A DNA stretch of 55,697 nt from Nitrospirota bacterium (GTDB taxonomy: Bacteria > Nitrospirota > Nitrospiria > Nitrospirales > Nitrospiraceae), in the NCBI GenBank assembly GCA_030682135.1, contig JAUXQT010000049.1:1-55697 (forward strand). Direction: 5' to 3'. A program made the translations under genes and the position numbers. Positions 43,387-51,255 of the stretch are shown piece by piece. How positions within the stretch are numbered: the first letter of the stretch is position 1; each line of letters begins with the position of its first letter. The notes under the pieces were generated by a model, which saw only the letters and a list, made by a program, of their open reading frames with translations, was not told the DNA's origin and made no database searches.

Positions 43387-45963
43387 TTACGGTTGCGCTG
43401 GGTTCAAGACCGTTGACGATAAGACCCTGATAGCCTCATTGGCATAGTTCCGTGCACCATTTTCGTTGGGGTGACCGATTGATGCTCTATGACAGATAAA
43501 TTGATTAGTCTCCGGATTGGTATGGCAATTCACTCGTCTCGCTTGTTCCGGTCCAGTCCCGGCATCTTCAGCGGAAAGACCGGGCAAACTAAGCCCGTAT
43601 AGCCAAGACCGGTCTGCGAACATAGCGTTGGCGCGACCATATCCAGCATCAACGAAATGGAAACGATGGCTCGCGCGCAGCTCTGCCCCTATCTGGGTGA
43701 CTGCATCGCGAAGCGCGTTCTTGGAATCATCATGAAATATTTTCGCGCGGTCGAGAATGTCGTCCTTCACAACCCCCGTAGCCACGAGCGCGGCTACGAG
43801 TGCCGGAAGGGCTCCAGGAGCAGAAAAGACAGCAGCAGGTAGGCCCAGGGCAGAGAGAAATGCCGGCGATTCGACGACTCCAAATCCGATGAGCGCCGCC
43901 GCGAAACCTGTGAGATCTGTTTCCGATGAGAGGATGGGATAATAACCCGTGACGACAATGTTGGCATGAGGAAACCTCTGTCCTGCCTTTCGAAGCATCT
44001 CCTTCATGCGCAGATGACAGTATGTTGTGATGTATTGCTGAAGTGTTGGCTTAGTGAAGCTCGTTGGGTTAAGGATATTACGCACATTGATATCGTTGAT
44101 ACATCCACCCATGAGGACTAAATCTACGGTACGAGGATTTGGTATGGGATCATGTGCGTTAGGATCTGCGGGCGGGCCAAGCTGTTGCTCGATGGTTGGG
44201 TAACTTGTCGGTACTTCCTTGTGAAGCGGGCCAAAATCTCGCCCGTCTTTCAAAACGAGGGTGGCGCCTGAGTGAGCCAAAACTTCTATGGACACTGGCA
44301 TACCCGCCAGCGTGCGGATCCTTTCCGCGATTAAGTTATAAAACTTCTTGCTCTCAACGAGACCTTGCCCCCATACGACTGAATCACCTAGCACCACCAT
44401 GCGGATACTGGGCATGGTAGAAATAGTGATCGTTCTAAATGCGGGTTGATAAACGCAGTGCTCAGCGGTCAGGCAAGCGGCAATGGTCCAATTTAGAGTG
44501 GTTTGTGCGTTGTCGGGGGTGAGCCGGTCTGGAATATAGATATCGGGCGCGGTTGTCGAGGTAAATACGAACTGTTCGTAGGATCCACTGGTCCCACACT
44601 CGATGCCTGGCGGCGCCACACACAGCTTGTAACGCTGAATGTTCGCCACACTGCTCCATTTGAAAGCGGCCCTTCGTCCCATGACCTTCGAACCAGATTG
44701 GGGCTCTTCCAAGTTTGGGGTCATCAAGGGAGGTGGAGGCTGGAGTGTGAGCGGCTGCACAGAGTTTTGGTAAACACAGCCAGTCGCGTTACTACAGGCT
44801 GCAGCCGTCCAATGCACCGCACGTCCCGCAAACCGGGCGAGCTCCCAGTCGCTGGCCGGGCTGTATTGTGTCGTATACCGATCGGTTGATACGACTACTG
44901 TGTGAGGCGCATCTGTAGGCTGTAACGGACACGACACACCTGGCCTGGAAATACAGAACAAATAGGACTCCGCTGCCGGGCCCCCCGACCAATCGAAGAC
45001 GGGCCGAAGTGGTGACTGATACCGTGTGATAGGAGAGAGAACTGGAGGGGAAAATGCCCATGTTATTGGGCGAGCAACGGATGTGGTGCATACGACCTTC
45101 GGAGGACCACCGAACCCGGTTCTTGCCAGGCCCGGAGCGCATGCACGAACAAACCACTCCAACCGTTTGGCTTGGTACTGTGGCGGGAGTTGAACCTCGT
45201 AGCGAGTGCCCGTGATGGGAGTGCCTGTTGATGCACTCGGGATAATAAGCCCTGAGGCGCCTCCTGGAATTGCAACTCGTTGTGCATCCTCTAGCCATCT
45301 GTATGTGATCCCAGCTGCACATGATTGTCCAGTTTCTGTAATACACAACTCGTATTGCATGGGGCTTGGCAACCCGCCCCCGGCACGCCAGTTGAACCTC
45401 ACGCGAGGAGTTGAAAGGATTTGATTGGGTAACGGCTCTTCCAGGATGGGCGGAGCTGGTGCACCTGCAATTTGGACATTTGTTGCGAGAGCCTGGCTGA
45501 TTTGTAGTTGTGTCACAGGCCCAAAAGGTGATCCGCGGGACCGCACACCACTGTATGAGCCGACTGCCTCAAGGCCGGTCTTGTTGGCAAAGAGGAGCAG
45601 AATATGCTGATCCTCTTCCCCCGTCGAAACCGATAGCGCGACGGCATCCTGAAGCAATTCGAGATGCGTAATAGGATTGGCGCGCAAGGCATAAACCAGC
45701 TGCTGGTCATTTCTCAACAGACGCAACTCAGAGTTGTCAGAAGATACGACGTGGTAGGTCCCTGCCTCGACCAGAACCTCCTGTCCGTCAATTGCAGGAA
45801 AATGTGTTGAGCGCTCGACGGTAAGACGCGGCGCCTCTCTTCCATAGAATGTCCGCTCGGCTATCTGACATGAAAACTGGGCAAGCAGCACCGGAATCCA
45901 AAACGACACCCATGCGGCATTTAATGCGAACTGCCTCACTTGAGAGAAGGGTGCAGTTTTCAT
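43387..45963 (-). CDS. Exported SGNH/GDSL-family hydrolase with shared N-terminal domain
   Basis: The ATG at 45963 (MKTAPF) opens the signal segment. Residues about 46-144 are the shared domain, ending GSYSGVRSRG (Arg143-Gly144). Three Ig/FN3-like repeats follow, with the Cys-rich pattern YELCI..G..C ... W...AC (about 180-510). The C-terminal domain has the SGNH blocks: Ser528 in VVLGDSVVWG, a Gly block SGATLV, Asn623 in GGCINDIN, and His831 in IGHPNENG. The enzyme should hydrolyse esters (lipid or acyl). The layout of exported domain, Arg site, spacer repeats and then a lipase-like enzyme is shared with the next gene and looks like a delivered effector. Confidence 0.82.
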   Translation of the reverse strand: MKTAPFSQVRQFALNAAWVSFWIPVLLAQFSCQIAERTFYGREAPRLTVERSTHFPAIDGQEVLVEAGTYHVVSSDNSELRLLRNDQQLVYALRANPITHLELLQDAVALSVSTGEEDQHILLLFANKTGLEAVGSYSGVRSRGSPFGPVTQLQISQALATNVQIAGAPAPPILEEPLPNQILSTPRVRFNWRAGGGLPSPMQYELCITETGQSCAAGITYRWLEDAQRVAIPGGASGLIIPSASTGTPITGTRYEVQLPPQYQAKRLEWFVRACAPGLARTGFGGPPKVVCTTSVARPITWAFSPPVLSPITRYQSPLRPVFDWSGGPAAESYLFCISRPGVSCPLQPTDAPHTVVVSTDRYTTQYSPASDWELARFAGRAVHWTAAACSNATGCVYQNSVQPLTLQPPPPLMTPNLEEPQSGSKVMGRRAAFKWSSVANIQRYKLCVAPPGIECGTSGSYEQFVFTSTTAPDIYIPDRLTPDNAQTTLNWTIAACLTAEHCVYQPAFRTITISTMPSIRMVVLGDSVVWGQGLVESKKFYNLIAERIRTLAGMPVSIEVLAHSGATLVLKDGRDFGPLHKEVPTSYPTIEQQLGPPADPNAHDPIPNPRTVDLVLMGGCINDINVRNILNPTSFTKPTLQQYITTYCHLRMKEMLRKAGQRFPHANIVVTGYYPILSSETDLTGFAAALIGFGVVESPAFLSALGLPAAVFSAPGALPALVAALVATGVVKDDILDRAKIFHDDSKNALRDAVTQIGAELRASHRFHFVDAGYGRANAMFADRSWLYGLSLPGLSAEDAGTGPEQARRVNCHTNPETNQFICHRASIGHPNENGARNYANEAIRVLSSTVLNPAQP

Positions 45964-46026
45964 AGAGCCTCTATACCGGCAACAAAGGTTGATAGATTCG
46001 ACACCCACAGTACGGCCCGAAATTAC

Positions 46027-48156
46027 TCAGCGCGCTGACGACCCAGGAGGTCTGGAACTAGGGTCTTCCGCGCCGGTTAATCCAGGCTGCGGCCTCGCGG
46101 GCGTAGGCACGGTGCAACTCGGCTGCCCCGGTACGTTGACTGGCCATGTAAAGGTGAATCGGCCGTTTACCGGGTAATGGTCCGAGAGATCGAAAAACCA
46201 TGGTTCCCAAAGGAATTCACGCCACGGGTGAGGTGACTGAATCCGTCGAGTCTCGATGGTTGCGTCTTTCGGGGCCAAGTGAGTATTAGAGGTCAATAGG
46301 TAGTCCAATGTGACCTGCCCTTCGCCTTGATCACTAGCTAGCCCGTTCACAGAATAGCAATAGGTACAGCGCCAGGGCTGGAGATCAAAAATGCGTGTAT
46401 GCGCAGAATCGATATTAACCGGGTAGGTCGCATTCAGCCATTGTTGCATATTAAGGAACTCTGGAGATCGACCACCTCCGATGTCACGACGAATGTTGAG
46501 GTCGCCTCCGATAATAACCGGTTCTCTGGACGACAGATTCAGACCATTGATGAAGTTCCGAATAAAAGTGAGCTGGAGGTGCTGGACTCTCTGATGCTCA
46601 TACTCATGGTTAGCCTGCAGATGCGTGCCGACGATGTGGTACGGATGGTTGTTCTTGCAGACCTTAGCGTAGAGCACGCCCTTATTCGCTTTGCAATCGC
46701 TCCCAGTACATATGTCCTTGAATGTGTCTTGGCTCTCAAAGAGAATCGGATACTTACTCACGATAAGAACACCTCCGTCCTGCTCAATGACCCGGTCCGA
46801 GCCGAGGATCCGCGTGCGATTCGGGTACTCCTGCTGAAGTCCTTGCAGGAGCTGTTGGCGCACACCGTCATCGAAGGCTTCGTTGAATATGATGGCGTCG
46901 TATCCATGCAACTGCTCTGGCAATAATCCAGCTCGTATCGATTGGCCATTCTTGAATAGCGTGGTCGGGCGCATATATATGTTGTACGTGAGGATATTGA
47001 ATATTTCATCGACGGCCCCCGGAATGGATTGCCGAATGCCTATCGGACGGACCTGCTGTTGGTACGTACAGCGGTTAAGACTGTCGCATGCGGCAACAGT
47101 CCAGTTCGGAACTGCATTGAGAAACCGGCTCACGTCTAGAGACTGAGCGGTGCTCTGAAGCCCTACCGTGCGAATCACCGTAGTGGTGTTCACACTTGTT
47201 TCGGTGATGGGGCACGCGACTCCAGGCATAGAAATACAGAGCAGATAACTCGCCGCGCCAGGTACTGCCACCCATTCGAAACGGGTAGTCCCGGGCAGCA
47301 CGATTTGCCCGGAAGCTGGCCGTAACAATAGCGGAGGGCGCGAGCTTGCGACGCCCCACGTGAAAACCCGGCTCGAGTTTCGGCTGCACAACACGTTCAC
47401 CGTACTGCCTCCCCTCACACAGGCAGACACATTCCAACGCACGCGCTTTTCAAAGAAATTCGCGGGAATCGCCTGGGAGATATGGACGGTTGGATCAACA
47501 TGAGGAATTTCGACAATGGCCGTTTTGAAGCCAGTTGGATTATCGGCCTCCTCCATCGTTACGCGATAGAACTGAGGAGCAATCCCGGCTGCCGCGCGTT
47601 TCCATCTGAACTGGGTCTGTTGATTTGAGAGAGTAGATCCTACTTGAAAAACGACCGCTTCCTCTGGGGTCAACAGGTCTGGAGGGTTGGGGGCGTTCGG
47701 AACCTGAAACGTGGCCTGAATGGTGGGGCCTACATTGATATTCATTATGGCTCTGGAACGAGTGCCACTAAAGGATCCTGCGGCGACGAGGCTCGTCCCG
47801 TCGGGAAGGAGTAAGGCCATGGCGGCGGAATCTTCACCCGGAGCCAGAAACAGCGCGACTGGTTCTGTGATGACCTCAGTATGTTGCTCCCGGTGCGCAT
47901 TGAGAATAGTGCCGGGTGGATTCTTCCCTTGAGTCGGAAGGAGAATCAGACTGTTGTCCCCACTGTCCACCATATAGATACCAGGCGCAACGACCACATC
48001 TTGCCCCGTCGTAGCTTCGAAGTGAGCGGGACGATCGACTTCCACCGTTGTGGTCGAGGCAGCCGCCTGATCGACGGTTAGGATCATCGGACCGGAGAGC
48101 TGAAAACCAATGGTCCAAAAACACGTTATGAGGACGCGAGACTTGATGCGATTCAT
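46027..48156 (-). CDS. Exported sphingomyelinase C-like protein with shared N-terminal domain
   Basis: The ATG at 48156 has AGGAGG upstream. A signal peptide precedes the shared domain (about 37-136), ending GSFSGTRSRA (Arg135-Ala136). Two Cys-rich Ig-like repeats follow. The C-terminal domain matches bacterial neutral sphingomyelinases (DNase I-like fold): Asn392 (TYNIYMRP), Glu426 (FNEAF), His512 (GTHLQAN), Asp552 and Asn554 (GGDLNI), and Asp659-His660 (SDHYPV). The residue set used for Mg-dependent phosphodiester cleavage is complete. The enzyme releases phosphocholine from sphingomyelin and acts on related lipids. Sphingomyelin is a eukaryotic lipid, so the target is not obvious; some bacteria make related sphingolipids. 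Confidence 0.88.
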   Translation of the reverse strand: MNRIKSRVLITCFWTIGFQLSGPMILTVDQAAASTTTVEVDRPAHFEATTGQDVVVAPGIYMVDSGDNSLILLPTQGKNPPGTILNAHREQHTEVITEPVALFLAPGEDSAAMALLLPDGTSLVAAGSFSGTRSRAIMNINVGPTIQATFQVPNAPNPPDLLTPEEAVVFQVGSTLSNQQTQFRWKRAAAGIAPQFYRVTMEEADNPTGFKTAIVEIPHVDPTVHISQAIPANFFEKRVRWNVSACVRGGSTVNVLCSRNSSRVFTWGVASSRPPLLLRPASGQIVLPGTTRFEWVAVPGAASYLLCISMPGVACPITETSVNTTTVIRTVGLQSTAQSLDVSRFLNAVPNWTVAACDSLNRCTYQQQVRPIGIRQSIPGAVDEIFNILTYNIYMRPTTLFKNGQSIRAGLLPEQLHGYDAIIFNEAFDDGVRQQLLQGLQQEYPNRTRILGSDRVIEQDGGVLIVSKYPILFESQDTFKDICTGSDCKANKGVLYAKVCKNNHPYHIVGTHLQANHEYEHQRVQHLQLTFIRNFINGLNLSSREPVIIGGDLNIRRDIGGGRSPEFLNMQQWLNATYPVNIDSAHTRIFDLQPWRCTYCYSVNGLASDQGEGQVTLDYLLTSNTHLAPKDATIETRRIQSPHPWREFLWEPWFFDLSDHYPVNGRFTFTWPVNVPGQPSCTVPTPARPQPGLTGAEDPSSRPPGSSAR

Positions 48157-48644
48157 GGGAAACCTCCTTGCTTCCATATCATGATATATCGTTGACGACC
48201 GATGTCTGTAGCTCTATTAGTCGTCGTCACGATCAATGAGGTTCAAGATTTTTCGCTACAAGGCTATGGAGCATTTGCTCTTCTAAACCTTGCTACCGTG
48301 ACAATACGAACTGGCGATAGTCTTGCGAGCCTTACGACCACGCTATAGATGAGTCGTTTTTACCATTCAGAAGGTTCACTAAAAGAAGAATAAAAAGCCG
48401 ATAGGGGCAAAATTCTGGGCCTGATTACTCATGAGATCAAGAATTTTCTTCCTCGATCATTTTTAATTATTTTAGTGGAGGCAAAGAAGGCTCTGCGACC
48501 ATTCCGGTGGAGCCATTCTCCAATTGATAACGCCATCCTCTCGGCATCAAGGTTGCTAGAATTCTTGGCTTTTTGAATAAGTTCATGTAGCGTGGGATCT
48601 CAGGCTGAGGTGTAGAAGTATTTGTTTTCCTTAGAGGAGGCTGT
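48157..48644. other. AT-rich divergent intergenic region
   Basis: This 490-base gap separates the minus-strand effector series from a plus-strand lipoprotein. It is visibly more AT-rich than the genes, especially near 48330-48475 (TTTTTAATTATTTTAG). A 12-base palindrome ATATCATGATAT lies at 48176-48187, close to the sphingomyelinase ribosome binding site. No gene is supportable. The AT-rich DNA is the likely promoter region for both directions. Confidence 0.5.
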
Positions 48645-49172
48645 ATGAGTACGCGGATGACGCAGATTGCAAAGGGCCTGTTCGTGCTGGTCTTGGTCAC
48701 AGGATGTACGGCGCCGTTGTTTGAAATCACCGATAACAAGATTGAGACGGGAACTGAAGCCCCCGTGACGAGTGAGCAGATCAAGACCGCGATTCTGGAT
48801 GCCGGGAAAGGCTTGAATATGAAGATGGTAACGACGAAACCCGGTGAGATACAGGGGACCTATCAAGGTGGGAGTTATACCGCCGTCGTGTCCATTCCCT
48901 ATACGAAACAAAATTATGGGATCCATTATAAGAGCAGCACAAATCTCAAGTACGACGGGAATAAGATTCACAAGAAGTACAATACGTTTGTGAACAACCT
49001 GGATGTTGCCATTCGCCGCGAGTTGTCGAAGATTACGAAAGTCGCACAGCCGCAGAGGGCCGAGGAACCGACCACGATGGGCGGGTTGATGAACTGGGTC
49101 AGAAGTGTCGGCGGATCCGATGAGCCGAAAGATAAGCCTGCCGCTGACAGCCTGAAAGAGAAAACAAAGTAA
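48645..49172 (+). CDS. Small lipoprotein of unknown function
   Basis: A 175-residue protein with a lipobox (LVTGC, Cys21) and therefore probably anchored in the envelope. The mature part is a small mixed-fold domain (VTSEQIKTAILDAGKGLNMKM, then GGSYTAVVSIPYT) followed by a charged C-terminal tail. GAGGAGG lies 4 bases before the ATG. The family is not recognised. It is convergent with the caspase gene at 49211 and divergent from the sphingomyelinase gene, so it is a single-gene unit. Confidence 0.65.
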   Translation: MSTRMTQIAKGLFVLVLVTGCTAPLFEITDNKIETGTEAPVTSEQIKTAILDAGKGLNMKMVTTKPGEIQGTYQGGSYTAVVSIPYTKQNYGIHYKSSTNLKYDGNKIHKKYNTFVNNLDVAIRRELSKITKVAQPQRAEEPTTMGGLMNWVRSVGGSDEPKDKPAADSLKEKTK

Positions 49173-49210
49173 TGTGGACTGCTGGGGATCGAAACCAGCG
49201 GAGGAATCGA

Positions 49211-50665
49211 TTACCCTGCCGCTTGTTCTGCATTTGACATAAGGTCGCACGCCTTCTGATTCCCGTTCTTGCAGGCGTAGCTCCAGAGAGCCCGTGCGAG
49301 CGAACGATCTCTGGCCACGCCTTCGCCGAGCGAAAACAGCGTCCCCAACGCAGTGCAACTATTCAAATCCCCGCTCCGGCATCCTTTCTCGAAGTATCCG
49401 GCGCCGCGCCGGATATCTTTGCGGACGGAGTCTCCCAAGAGGTAGCGGCTCGCCAAGCGAAAACATTTCTCACCATCTCCGTCCTGGCAAGACTTCTCCA
49501 ACGACGGTGAGTCACTTTTCACATTCTTGCTCTCCGGTTGAGCCTTCGGCTCCGGCTTAGACAGCGCCAGCGGCTTCGATGGAGGCACGTCATCTTGCTT
49601 CTTCAGTTTGGCGGTCACTTTTTCAAGTTCCGCATGCAACCGGGCAATTTCGGCAGCTGACTCGTTTGGACTTGCCTGCTGCGGCTCATGCGACTGTCGC
49701 GTCGTGGTTTGATCGGGAATAAACACAAACTCGCCCTGCTCCGCAGTTAATGACCAGAATTGAGGCCGCTGGGTATGCCCGAGGAGATGCGCCGCCGCGT
49801 ATACCCGCTGATCGAGGTACGTGTAGAGCTCTGATGTCGGAATCACACCATCTTCGTTGAGATCGGCCAAGCCCTTCCCTAGCCCTTCCAAGAGATAGTA
49901 GGTGAAGGCACTATGTCCCCAGGTGGGACTTTCTACGGCTTGTTGATCGGCTCCTCCGGCGGTTAAGAGCTGCCGGCCCTTCTCGCGGGTGATCAGCTTC
50001 AGATAGGCGTCTGTGGTCGGAGAAAGACTGCGAAATCGTTGGCCCGCGATGCCGCCATAACAGGAGTCGATCAAGAAGAGGATTTGCTTGGCGGGTAATG
50101 CCTGGGCCAGCGACTGGATCAGTCCCATATCGATGGCGGTTCCGCTCAGGGCTGAAGCTTCGGCATCGACAGGCAACAGAAACCCCATCGCATTCCCGGC
50201 CCCATACTTCCGCGTCTCGCCATGACCGGCGAAAAATATGACGACTTGATCCTGTTCCCCGACTTGACTCGGCAATCGATCGCCGAGTTCCTGCAGAATG
50301 GCTTTCCTCGTGGCCGCTTTGTCGAACAGCGACGTGACTGTGAATCCCTTCTTGGTAAACAGATCGGCAATGCCCTTAGCATCGGCCACCGCATAGGTCA
50401 AGTTGGGAACATGCTGATAGGCATTGATCCCGATCACCACGGCCCAGGACTTTCCACTTCGCCCAGCGACGAACTCCGCAGGCGACTTGCCATCAATGTC
50501 CGTGACTTTTACCCCGCGACTCGTTCCTGCGTCGACCTGCGAGGTCCATAACAGCATCAGAAAAATCGCGGCGAACGCCACTCCATATGGTAGCCAACAC
50601 ATACACCATGGCAGCTGCGGAAGGGACAGAGGAAAGAGTCGAAGTTGTCGGGAAAGATGATCCAT
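49211..50665 (-). CDS. Exported caspase-like protease with C-terminal Cys-rich Sel1 repeats
   Basis: The ATG at 50665 (MDHLSR) has GAGGAG upstream. A hydrophobic segment ends near QVDAG, directly followed by TSRGVKV (Arg50-Gly51), the shared Arg motif. The caspase domain has His148 (FFAGHGE) and Cys202 (LIDSCYGG); the linker after it has QRFRSLSP. A Lys/Pro/Glu-rich spacer (about 350-400) follows, then a C-terminal domain with Sel1-type repeats whose Cys pairs lie 8 apart (CQDGDGEKC, CRSGDLNSC, CKNGNQKAC), like Helicobacter Cys-rich proteins. Sel1 repeats bind proteins, so this protease may be docked to partners by them. It should act in the periplasm. Confidence 0.84.
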   Translation of the reverse strand: MDHLSRQLRLFPLSLPQLPWCMCWLPYGVAFAAIFLMLLWTSQVDAGTSRGVKVTDIDGKSPAEFVAGRSGKSWAVVIGINAYQHVPNLTYAVADAKGIADLFTKKGFTVTSLFDKAATRKAILQELGDRLPSQVGEQDQVVIFFAGHGETRKYGAGNAMGFLLPVDAEASALSGTAIDMGLIQSLAQALPAKQILFLIDSCYGGIAGQRFRSLSPTTDAYLKLITREKGRQLLTAGGADQQAVESPTWGHSAFTYYLLEGLGKGLADLNEDGVIPTSELYTYLDQRVYAAAHLLGHTQRPQFWSLTAEQGEFVFIPDQTTTRQSHEPQQASPNESAAEIARLHAELEKVTAKLKKQDDVPPSKPLALSKPEPKAQPESKNVKSDSPSLEKSCQDGDGEKCFRLASRYLLGDSVRKDIRRGAGYFEKGCRSGDLNSCTALGTLFSLGEGVARDRSLARALWSYACKNGNQKACDLMSNAEQAAG

Positions 50666-51255
50666 CTGCTCCTCACTGCAGGGACAGGAACGATGACACG
50701 TATCCGTTGGTCGTTCACGAGACCAATGCGTTGCGACCGTTGGATTGAGTCTCTCGGAGGATCTGCCCTGGGCAATCATCCGAAATGCAACAGCTACCCT
50801 ACCGATTCCAAAGGCTGCATTATGATTGTCTGTCGATTCGAAGGGAAAAATGGTTCACAGAGGCCTTCATACATGGAAGTGTAGAAGTCACCCTTAGCCT
50901 TGTCAACGCGGCGCATCACTCCCCTATTGCAGCCATGAATTGCAGCCATAACCCACCACCCCTCATCGACATTGTCAACCTGACAGCGACAGCCCTTGGC
51001 CACCACGCGCCCGACATCGTTCAAGGGGATTGGAGAAACCGGCACGATGTATTGAATCGATTGGCCTGATGCATGCAGAGCATGCATCGGCATCCTCTGA
51101 ACTGGGGTTACGATCCACGACGGGAAGACTGGTACCCCACGCAGTAGGAATCTCTCATCGTGAGGGTATGTCGAAGCGAGGCGAGGATTGATTCACAAGA
51201 TGGCGGTTCAGATTGAGGGCTCACGCCCATCTACGGGCGGACTCAACTGCAAAGG
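50666..51255. other. Long intergenic region upstream of the caspase gene at 49211
   Basis: Almost 600 bases hold the second copy of the duplicated element and a strong stem-loop. A minus-strand frame of 99 codons (50794-51093) with the VVAKGCRCQVDNVDEG segment could encode a small protein, but its start lacks a clear ribosome binding site and its relative upstream of 40179 is frameshifted. I therefore do not call it. Confidence 0.45.
50874..51179 (-). repeat. Duplicated upstream element, copy 2
   Basis: This is the partner of the copy at 42077-42399, with identical end blocks GGAAGTGTAGAAG and TATGTCGAAGCGAG and partial identity between. It contains a 9-bp perfect hairpin GATGCATGC-AGA-GCATGCATC at 51067-51087. 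Both copies lie roughly 150-210 bases upstream of minus-strand genes of the system, which suggests shared regulation. Confidence 0.6.

Noticed and set aside
50794-51093. Minus-strand small protein (99 codons) upstream of the 49211 caspase
   Set aside because: The relative upstream of 40179 is frameshifted and the start lacks a clear ribosome binding site, so I describe the DNA as a duplicated element.
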